Of a DNA stretch of 64,000 bases, positions 57,970-64,000 are shown piece after piece. Origin of the DNA: Escherichia sp. E1V33 (GTDB lineage: Bacteria > Pseudomonadota > Gammaproteobacteria > Enterobacterales > Enterobacteriaceae). Made by a program: the position numbers and the translations under genes. The stretch's first letter is position 1, and the number at the start of each line of letters is the position of its first letter. The notes under the pieces were generated by a model. The model was not told the DNA's origin. It searched no databases and was given only the letters and a program-made list of their open reading frames with translations. The DNA lies in the NCBI RefSeq assembly GCF_004211955.1, contig NZ_RHJI01000001.1, positions 124,001-188,000 on the forward strand. Reading direction: 5' to 3'.

Positions 57970-59274
57970 ATGGATCTGTATATTCAGATTATCGTGGTGG
58001 CGTGCCTGACGGGTATGACATCGCTTCTGGCGCATCGCTCGGCAGCCGTTTTTCATGACGGTATCCGCCCGATCCTGCCGCAACTGATTGAAGGCTATAT
58101 GAACCGTCGCGAGGCGGGGAGTATCGCTTTTGGTCTGAGCATTGGTTTTGTGGCCTCGGTGGGGATCTCCTTTACCCTGAAAACCGGGCTACTCAACGCA
58201 TGGCTACTCTTTCTTCCTACCGATATCCTCGGCGTACTGGCGATAAACAGCCTGATGGCGTTTGGTCTTGGCGCTATCTGGGGCGTGTTGATCCTCACCT
58301 GTCTGTTGCCGGTAAACCAGCTGCTGACCGCACTGCCGGTGGATGTATTAGGTAGTCTGGGGGAATTAAGCTCGCCGGTGGTTTCAGCTTTTGCACTGTT
58401 CCCGTTGGTGGCGATTTTCTACCAGTTTGGCTGGAAGCAAAGTCTGATCGCTGCCGTGGTTGTGCTGATGACCCGTGTGGTGGTAGTGCGCTATTTCCCA
58501 CATCTTAACCCTGAATCCATAGAAATCTTTATTGGCATGGTGATGCTGCTGGGGATCGCGATAACTCACGACCTGCGTCATCGTGATGAAAATGACATCG
58601 ATGCCAGCGGGCTTTCGGTGTTTGAAGAACGCACGTCGCGGATTATCAAAAACTTACCGTATATCGCTATTGTTGGGGCACTGATTGCCGCCGTTGCCAG
58701 CATGAAGATTTTTGCTGGCAGTGAAGTGTCGATCTTCACCCTTGAGAAAGCATATTCCGCAGGCGTAACGCCGGAACAATCACAAACGCTGATTAATCAG
58801 GCGGCACTGGCGGAATTTATGCGCGGGCTGGGTTTTGTGCCGTTGATTGCCACCACCGCGTTAGCCACTGGCGTGTATGCGGTTGCGGGCTTTACCTTTG
58901 TTTATGCGGTGGGCTATCTCTCGCCAAATCCGATGGTTGCAGCAGTATTAGGCGCAGTGGTTATTTCGGCAGAAGTGCTATTGCTTCGTTCGATCGGCAA
59001 ATGGCTGGGGCGTTACCCATCGGTACGTAATGCGTCGGATAACATCCGTAACGCCATGAATATGCTGATGGAAGTGGCGTTGCTGGTCGGTTCGATTTTC
59101 GCAGCAATCAAAATGGCAGGCTATACCGGATTCTCTATCGCGGTTGCCATTTACTTCCTCAACGAATCTCTGGGCCGTCCGGTACAGAAAATGGCGGCAC
59201 CGGTCGTAGCAGTAATGATCACCGGCATCCTGCTGAATGTTCTTTACTGGCTTGGTCTGTTCGTTCCGGCTTAA
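57970..59274 (+). CDS. yhfT: Multi-pass membrane protein YhfT
   Basis: The 434-residue protein has about ten to twelve hydrophobic helices, with the visible pattern 'IQIIVVACLTGMTSLLAHRS' at the N-terminus and 'VAVMITGILLNVLYWLGLFV' at the C-terminus. It is the probable substrate carrier of the yhf operon; the family is uncharacterised. It lies 11 bases after yhfU and 11 bases before yhfS. Confidence 0.82.
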   Translation: MDLYIQIIVVACLTGMTSLLAHRSAAVFHDGIRPILPQLIEGYMNRREAGSIAFGLSIGFVASVGISFTLKTGLLNAWLLFLPTDILGVLAINSLMAFGLGAIWGVLILTCLLPVNQLLTALPVDVLGSLGELSSPVVSAFALFPLVAIFYQFGWKQSLIAAVVVLMTRVVVVRYFPHLNPESIEIFIGMVMLLGIAITHDLRHRDENDIDASGLSVFEERTSRIIKNLPYIAIVGALIAAVASMKIFAGSEVSIFTLEKAYSAGVTPEQSQTLINQAALAEFMRGLGFVPLIATTALATGVYAVAGFTFVYAVGYLSPNPMVAAVLGAVVISAEVLLLRSIGKWLGRYPSVRNASDNIRNAMNMLMEVALLVGSIFAAIKMAGYTGFSIAVAIYFLNESLGRPVQKMAAPVVAVMITGILLNVLYWLGLFVPA

Positions 59275-59285
59275 GGAAGGCACCT

Positions 59286-60371
59286 ATGAAGACGTTTCCT
59301 TTGCAGAGCCTGACTCTTACTGAAGCGCAGCATAAGCAGTTTGCGCTGGTGGACTCGATTTGCCGCCATTTCCCCGGCAGCGAGTTTCTTACTGGCGGTG
59401 ATTTAGGGTTAACTCCAGGGCTGAATCAACCGCGTATTACCCAACGGGTGGAGCAGGTGCTGGCTGACGCGTTTCATGCGCAAGCGGCGGCGCTGGTACA
59501 GGGCGCGGGTACTGGAGCGATTCGTACGGCGCTGGCGGCTTTGCTCAAACCGGGACAGCGTCTTCTGGTGCATGACGCGCCTGTTTACCCGACGACTCAG
59601 GTCATTATTGAACAGATGGGGCTGACGCTTATCACTGCTGATTTCAATGACCTGTCGGCACTTAAGCAAGTTGTCGAAGAGCAACAACCGGATGCGGCGC
59701 TGGTGCAGCATACGCGCCAGCAGCCGCAGGACAGCTACATTCTGGCAGATGTGCTGGCAACGTTGCGCGCGGCAGGTGTGCCAGCGTTAACCGATGACAA
59801 CTATGCGGTGATGAAAGTGGCGCGAATTGGCTGCGAATGTGGGGCAAATGTCTCGACATTTTCCTGCTTCAAGCTGTTTGGGCCAGAGGGTGTTGGCGCG
59901 GTGGTAGGCGATGCCGATGCTATTAGTCGGATTCGCGCCACGCTCTATTCCGGCGGCAGCCAGATTCAGGGCGTGCAGGCGTTAGAAGTATTGCGTGGTC
60001 TGGTGTTTGCGCCAGTGATGCACGCGGTGCAGGCGGGGGTATCTGAGCGGTTGTTAGCTTTGCTTAATGGTGGTGCGGTGCCGGAAGTTAAAAGCGCCGT
60101 CATTGCTAATGCACAGTCGAAGGTATTGATTGTGGAGTTTCATCAGCCGATTGCCGCCAGAGTGCTGGAAGAAGCGCAGAAACGCGGCGCGTTGCCTTAT
60201 CCGGTGGGAGCGGAGTCGAAATATGAGATTCCGCCGCTCTTCTATCGACTTTCCGGAACGTTCCGTCAGGCGAATCCGCAATTAGAACATTGTGCGATTC
60301 GCATTAACCCGAATCGCAGCGGTGAAGAGACGGTGCTGCGGATTTTGCGTGAGAGTATTAGCAGCGTTTAA
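59286..60371 (+). CDS. yhfS: PLP-dependent aminotransferase-fold enzyme YhfS
   Basis: The 361-residue protein is a fold I PLP enzyme. Its PLP lysine is probably Lys196 in 'FSCFKLFGPEGVG'; Asp170/Asp171 in 'ALTDDNYAVM' would contact the pyridine nitrogen, and 'QGAGTGAIRTALAALLKPGQ' lies at the phosphate-binding helix. The fold fits a transaminase, lyase or selenocysteine-synthase-like enzyme; the substrate is unknown. It is the last gene of the yhf operon and is followed by a strong hairpin. Confidence 0.85.
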   Translation: MKTFPLQSLTLTEAQHKQFALVDSICRHFPGSEFLTGGDLGLTPGLNQPRITQRVEQVLADAFHAQAAALVQGAGTGAIRTALAALLKPGQRLLVHDAPVYPTTQVIIEQMGLTLITADFNDLSALKQVVEEQQPDAALVQHTRQQPQDSYILADVLATLRAAGVPALTDDNYAVMKVARIGCECGANVSTFSCFKLFGPEGVGAVVGDADAISRIRATLYSGGSQIQGVQALEVLRGLVFAPVMHAVQAGVSERLLALLNGGAVPEVKSAVIANAQSKVLIVEFHQPIAARVLEEAQKRGALPYPVGAESKYEIPPLFYRLSGTFRQANPQLEHCAIRINPNRSGEETVLRILRESISSV

Positions 60372-60411
60372 TCTTTTGAACGATATTTTCGAAAAGAGTG
60401 CAGAAACAAAT

Positions 60412-60437
60412 ACGCCCTCGGGTAATCCCGAGGGCGT
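60412..60437. terminator. Terminator hairpin between yhfS and yhfL
   Basis: The perfect 11-base arms 'acgccctcggg'/'cccgagggcgt' enclose 'taat'. T-rich sequence follows on the minus strand, so it ends yhfL well and probably also stops yhfS transcription. Confidence 0.85.
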
Positions 60438-60477
60438 CAGGCAATTAAACCGGCGTTAACCGATTTCTGTCAATGAC

Positions 60478-60645
60478 TTACTGTGCAGTAGGACCGCAGC
60501 CGCCAATGATTTTAGAAATAGAAATTGCCGGGTGCAGCAGGTAGTCGTAAGAGCAGTTCTTTTCACGGTTTTCAATATGACCAGTACATGCAGTTAATGT
60601 TGCCAGTACCGCACCAACCAGTGCTACTTTAATAAACTTGTTCAT
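60478..60645 (-). CDS. yhfL: Small lipoprotein YhfL
   Basis: This 55-residue protein begins MNKFIKVALVG and has a typical lipoprotein signal peptide ending in the lipobox LTAC (the Cys becomes residue +1). The mature part is about 36 residues, with two further cysteines in 'EKNCSYDY' and 'IIGGCGPTAQ'. A second in-frame ATG two codons upstream (60649-60651) could also be used. Its function is unknown. It lies between the converging yhfS and cysG, on the strand of cysG. Confidence 0.88.
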   Translation of the reverse strand: MNKFIKVALVGAVLATLTACTGHIENREKNCSYDYLLHPAISISKIIGGCGPTAQ

Positions 60646-60882
60646 TTTCATTCCCTATGTAAAATATATCGAGTAATATTCATTGATTATGTGAATATAA
60701 GCAAACAGCTCGCTAAAGACGATACAGGAATATCTATTATGCGTCAGTGAATGGACTATGAATATTATGATTATATTTGTAAGCCGCTGTAACTGTAGGA
60801 CGTTATTAAACTAAATTAGTTAAAAGTTTGTTTTATGTCTGGTGAAAATAAACATTAATATAAGTATGTTTGTAAATAAAAA

Positions 60883-60904
60883 AAGGCCAGAAATATCCGG
60901 CCTT
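60883..60904. terminator. Terminator after cysG
   Basis: Arms 'aaggcc' and 'ggcctt' are followed on the minus strand by a T-run (complement of the A-run at 60878-60884). It is the end of the nirBDC-cysG transcript and lies 17 bases after cysG. Confidence 0.75.
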
Positions 60905-60920
60905 AGTTGATTTTTTTAAA

Positions 60921-62294
60921 TTAATGGTTAGAGAACCAATTTAATTTATCGCGCAGGCCAACGACCCGACCAATAATAATTAATGATGGGCTGTTCATTT
61001 TCTGCGCCAGTTCGCCCAACTGCGTGAGCGTACCGTTAATCACACGCTGCGTGACTGCCGTACCGTTTTCGACAATTGCCACCGGCATTTCACCAGGCAT
61101 TCCGTGTTCAATCAGTTTTTGCTGAATGGTCGCGGCCTGATTCAGTCCCATATAGAACACCAGCGTCTGTTTTTCTGCCGCCAGATTTTCCCAGTCCAGC
61201 TCTCCACCGGTTTTTAAGTGTCCGGTAATTAAGCGTACGCTCTGAGCATAATCGCGATGCGTAAGTGGAATACCCGAATAGGCAGAGCAACCAGAAGCTG
61301 CGGTTATACCCGGAACCACCGAGAACGGAATGCCTGCATTGCATAGTGTTTCCAGCTCTTCGCCACCACGGCCAAAAATAAACGGATCGCCGCCTTTCAA
61401 ACGCACCACGCGTTTGCCTTTTTGCGCTTCCCGAAGAAGGATCTGGTTAATCTCTTCCTGCGGTACGCAGTGATATCCCGCGCGTTTACCGACGAAGACA
61501 CGATCCGCATCGCGGCGTACCAGATTCATAATATCGTCAGAAACCAGACGGTCGTAGACCACCACATCAGCCTGCTGAATTTGTTGCAGACCTTTCAGCG
61601 TCAGAAGACCAGCATCGCCTGGACCTGCGCCAACCAGCACTACTTCACCACGATGATCGAGCGGTTCGTTGATTAACTGTTCGGTGGTTTCAGTAATGGC
61701 TTTCTGATCGTTGTTCGCCAGCGACTGCGCCAGACGGTCGTTAACGAACAATTTTTCCCAGAAGCGGCGACGTTCACCCATCGTGGCGAACTGTTGTTTG
61801 ACCCGACCGCGCAACTGCCCGGCATATTTCGCCACCTGGCCCAGATGCAGCGGCAGCAGTGATTCGAGTTTTTCGCGCAACAGGCGCGCCAGAACCGGAG
61901 AAGTACCGCCAGAGGAAACCGCCACCATCAGCGGTGAGCGGTCAATAATCGACGGCATAATGAAGCTGGCGGCTTTCGGCGCATCGACCACGTTACAGAA
62001 GATGCGACGAGCTTCAGCGGCTTCGCTGACGCGCTGGTTAAGCGCGTCATCATCCGTCGCTGCAATCGCCAGCCAGCAGGTGTCGAGAAGGCTTTCATCA
62101 AATGGCCCTTCGACGAGGGTTAACATGCCTGCATCTGCCCATGCGGTGAACTGTGGAATAAACGCTAATGCATTCACCGTTAAGCGAGCGCCTGCGTCTA
62201 ACAGCAACCTTGCTTTGCGTTCCGCGACATCACCACCGCCGACAATCAGACAGTCGCGATCGCGTAATTGGCAAAATATAGGCAAATGATCCAC
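60921..62294 (-). CDS. cysG: Siroheme synthase (trifunctional)
   Basis: CysG turns uroporphyrinogen III into siroheme, the cofactor of nitrite and sulfite reductases. The 457-residue protein is a fusion: an N-terminal NAD-dependent dehydrogenase/ferrochelatase (~1-213, nucleotide loop '[12 protein letters not shown]', and Ser128 region '[13 protein letters not shown]') and a C-terminal SAM uroporphyrinogen methyltransferase (~216-448, '[17 protein letters not shown]', '[16 protein letters not shown]'). It is 18 bases after nirC, linking cofactor supply to the nitrite reductase operon. Confidence 0.97.
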   Translation of the reverse strand: MDHLPIFCQLRDRDCLIVGGGDVAERKARLLLDAGARLTVNALAFIPQFTAWADAGMLTLVEGPFDESLLDTCWLAIAATDDDALNQRVSEAAEARRIFCNVVDAPKAASFIMPSIIDRSPLMVAVSSGGTSPVLARLLREKLESLLPLHLGQVAKYAGQLRGRVKQQFATMGERRRFWEKLFVNDRLAQSLANNDQKAITETTEQLINEPLDHRGEVVLVGAGPGDAGLLTLKGLQQIQQADVVVYDRLVSDDIMNLVRRDADRVFVGKRAGYHCVPQEEINQILLREAQKGKRVVRLKGGDPFIFGRGGEELETLCNAGIPFSVVPGITAASGCSAYSGIPLTHRDYAQSVRLITGHLKTGGELDWENLAAEKQTLVFYMGLNQAATIQQKLIEHGMPGEMPVAIVENGTAVTQRVINGTLTQLGELAQKMNSPSLIIIGRVVGLRDKLNWFSNH

Positions 62295-62312
62295 GTAAAA
62301 ACCCCTTAGTAA

Positions 62313-63119
62313 TTAACCGGCAGCCGTTTCAGTTTGATTAAATTTGTCCGCAACCGGACGATTCGCTTTCGGCGTAGCATACCAATAACCCAATCCCATG
62401 AATACGGCGCCCGATAAAGTATTACCCAGCGTCACCCACAGCAGGTTATGACCAATACCCGCCAGCGTGTAGGCTTCGCTGTGATTGCCGAACCAGGAGA
62501 GCGCGAATAGCGTCATGTTAGCGATGGAGTGCTCATAGCCGGATGCAATAAATGCCAGCAGACACCACCAGATAGCGATAAATTTCGCCGCCCCTTCAGT
62601 ACGCAGCGCCATCCAGATTGCCAGACAAACCAGCCAGTTACACAATGCACCTTTGAAGAACAGTACCATTGCCGGTGCGGTGGTTTTAGCCAGCGCGACG
62701 GAGTGAACGATGCTGGTATCTACCGGCAGCAGGCTACCGCCGCCCCAGCTATAGAGCATGGCAACGAAGACAGAACCGACCAGGTTACCCAGCCAGGTTT
62801 GCGGCAGGATTGCCCACATTTGCCCGTGGCTGATGGTGCCCGCTTTCACCCCAAAGGTGAGGAACATGGTGTGTCCGGTGAACAGTTCAGAACCGGCGAT
62901 AATCACCAGCGTTAAAGCGATACCAAAGGTCGCGCCCATCACCAGAGGGCGTACGGATGGATCGAGCAAATTACCGAGCGTGAAAATCAGGATGATCCCA
63001 AGACCCACATACGCGCCCGCCATAGCGGAGCTGACCCAAAAGCCGAGCGGGTTATTTGCCGACAGGCGTGCAATGCGCGCAGCATTAGCCGCACACTTAT
63101 TAATAGTGTCTGTAAACAT
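62313..63119 (-). CDS. nirC: Nitrite channel NirC
   Basis: NirC is an inner-membrane nitrite transporter of the formate/nitrite transporter (FNT) family. The 268-residue protein has six membrane helices and FNT signatures 'FFKGALCNWLVCLAIWM' and 'GYEHSIANMTLFAL'. It imports nitrite for the NirBD reductase and can detoxify it. It lies 125 bases after nirD, separated by a terminator-like hairpin. Confidence 0.96.
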   Translation of the reverse strand: MFTDTINKCAANAARIARLSANNPLGFWVSSAMAGAYVGLGIILIFTLGNLLDPSVRPLVMGATFGIALTLVIIAGSELFTGHTMFLTFGVKAGTISHGQMWAILPQTWLGNLVGSVFVAMLYSWGGGSLLPVDTSIVHSVALAKTTAPAMVLFFKGALCNWLVCLAIWMALRTEGAAKFIAIWWCLLAFIASGYEHSIANMTLFALSWFGNHSEAYTLAGIGHNLLWVTLGNTLSGAVFMGLGYWYATPKANRPVADKFNQTETAAG

Positions 63120-63216
63120 TTGATTATCCTTTAAAAAATAAAAGCAAAAAATAAAACAAAAAGTTTAAAAAATGTCCTGCAATATACCGAAGGTCATTAC
63201 AGGACAATGCAAAAAG

Positions 63217-63235
63217 GGGAGGCATTGCGCCTCCC
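63217..63235 (-). terminator. Terminator-like hairpin between nirD and nirC
   Basis: Perfect arms 'gggaggc'/'gcctccc' enclose 'attgc', and on the minus strand a run of T (complement of 63211-63215) follows one base later. It lies 9 bases after nirD and would cut expression of nirC-cysG unless read through. It is equally a possible RNA-stabilising stem. Confidence 0.7.
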
Positions 63236-63244
63236 GTTAAAACA

Positions 63245-63571
63245 TTAACCGCGTAGCTGTACCACGCCGTCTTTCACTCGCGCTTCGTAATGCTTGACGG
63301 AAAACTGTTCGTCTTCCATGCACAATCCGTCGCTTAAGCGAAAACGCTGTTTTTTCAGCGGGCTGGCGACCCACAGCTCGCCCTGGTGTTCCGCAATCAG
63401 TCCGCGTGACAGCACGCTGGATTCGAAGAACGGATCGATGTTGCTGATCGCAAACACCTGGTCGCTGTGATACGGGCGGAAAATTGCTACCTGCTCGTCA
63501 CCTAACAGCGCGCAGACACCGGTTTCAGGCAGGATGTCATCGATTTTGCAGATGTCTTTCCACTGGCTCAT
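63245..63571 (-). CDS. nirD: Nitrite reductase (NADH) small subunit
   Basis: NirD is the small subunit of the cytoplasmic NADH-nitrite reductase. The 108-residue protein has a Rieske-like fold but lacks the usual cluster-binding Cys/His pairs, as is normal for NirD. Its start overlaps the end of nirB by four bases. It is followed by the nirD-nirC hairpin. Confidence 0.96.
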   Translation of the reverse strand: MSQWKDICKIDDILPETGVCALLGDEQVAIFRPYHSDQVFAISNIDPFFESSVLSRGLIAEHQGELWVASPLKKQRFRLSDGLCMEDEQFSVKHYEARVKDGVVQLRG

Positions 63572-64000
63572 GCGTTGTCCTCCACCAGAGTTACCGGGAT
63601 ACGTTCATACGGCGTTGCCGGACGGTGCTGTTCGCGCTCTGGCACCATCTGCACGTTCGGGTCACGCTTGTCGCTGTTGATGAAGTGTTTGAAGCGAGTC
63701 TGCGCAGACGGCGTATTGACCGTTTCAGTCCACTCACACACTACCGCTTCACGCAGGCGCGCCATCTCTTCTTCCAGATGTGCGTTCAGCCCCAGTTTGT
63801 CGTCAATGATCACTGCTTTCAGGTAATCGATGCCGCCTTCGAGGTTTTCTAACCACGGTGCGGTACGCGTCAGCTTGTCGGCGGTACGGATGTAGAACAT
63901 CATGAAGCGGTCGAGATATTTGATCAGCGTTTCGCGATCGATATCCGCCGCCAGCAGATCCGCATGACGCGGTTTCATGCCGCCGTTACCACAAACGTAC
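63568..64000 (-). CDS. nirB: Nitrite reductase (NADH) large subunit, C-terminal part
   Basis: The frame stays open to the window edge, so only the last ~143 residues of NirB are present. The visible part (starting '...YVCGNGGMKPRHADLLA') belongs to the siroheme/Fe-S domain: the CGNGG region carries a cluster cysteine. The catalytic subunit reduces nitrite to ammonium with NADH. The start and the FNR/NarL-controlled promoter lie beyond the window. Confidence 0.95.
   Translation of the reverse strand, partial: YVCGNGGMKPRHADLLAADIDRETLIKYLDRFMMFYIRTADKLTRTAPWLENLEGGIDYLKAVIIDDKLGLNAHLEEEMARLREAVVCEWTETVNTPSAQTRFKHFINSDKRDPNVQMVPEREQHRPATPYERIPVTLVEDNA

Overview
The window is a piece of an Escherichia chromosome. 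Nearly every gene can be named by recalled similarity to E. coli K-12, and the order (glpD-glpEGR-rtcRBA-malT-malPQ-gntT-nfuA-gntX-bioH-rpnA-feoCBA-tex-greB-ompR/envZ-pckA-yhgE-hslOR-yrfG-igaA-nudE-mrcA-hofMNOPQ-aroKB-damX-dam-rpe-gph-trpS-yhfZYXW-php-yhfUTS-yhfL-cysG-nirCDB) is the K-12 order, read in the opposite direction to the usual K-12 map. REP/BIME and box C intergenic repeats also fit Escherichia. Conserved proteins (OmpR, PckA, AroK) look almost identical to K-12 as I remember it. MalP and above all HofM/HofN differ more than I would expect inside one close strain group, so this may be a divergent E. coli phylogroup or a sister lineage; this is from memory and needs alignment. There are no rRNA or tRNA genes, insertion sequences, prophage or CRISPR arrays, and I see no frameshifted genes. 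The first and last genes are cut by the window edges.

Layout. 1-1389: an edge-truncated PstS-like binding protein translationally coupled to an unrecognised membrane protein. 1604-5275: aerobic glycerol-3-phosphate catabolism (glpD) diverging from glpEGR, with an intact glpR. 5257-9287: RNA end repair and cyclisation (rtcR diverging from rtcBA with an excellent sigma-54 promoter). 9330-17146: maltose activator malT diverging from malPQ. 17191-20984: gluconate uptake (gntT), Fe-S carrier nfuA, gntX and bioH. 21013-24906: rpnA nuclease with an internal in-frame small gene, then ferrous iron uptake feoABC. 25577-30767: tex, greB and the ompR-envZ osmosensor. 30843-38840: pckA, yhgE, the heat-shock pair hslRO, yrfG and the Rcs restraint protein igaA. 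39162-45848: nudE, mrcA (PBP1a) and the DNA-utilisation/pilus-like hofMNOPQ operon. 46250-52692: the dam superoperon. 52962-60371: the poorly described eight-gene yhf operon. 60478-64000: yhfL lipoprotein, cysG and the nitrite reductase operon nirBDC (nirB partial).

Best leads. (1) The yhfZ-yhfS operon has the parts of an undescribed catabolic or salvage pathway: a regulator with a ligand-binding domain, two PLP-fold enzymes, a phosphopentomutase-like mutase, a phosphotriesterase-like hydrolase, a transporter-like membrane protein and small accessory proteins. A palindrome TTCATTTTWWTGAA (W = A/T) occurs twice before yhfZ and once before yhfX, and is a candidate operator. (2) rpnA contains a strongly ribosome-bound internal start that would make a 49-residue C-terminal protein. 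(3) The opening pair of genes is an orphan binding-protein/membrane-protein module. (4) A 14-bp palindrome lies upstream of the sigma-54 promoter of rtcBA. (5) A terminator-like hairpin separates nirD from nirC. (6) The feoA-tex gap holds a nested array of repeats beside FNR and Fur site candidates.
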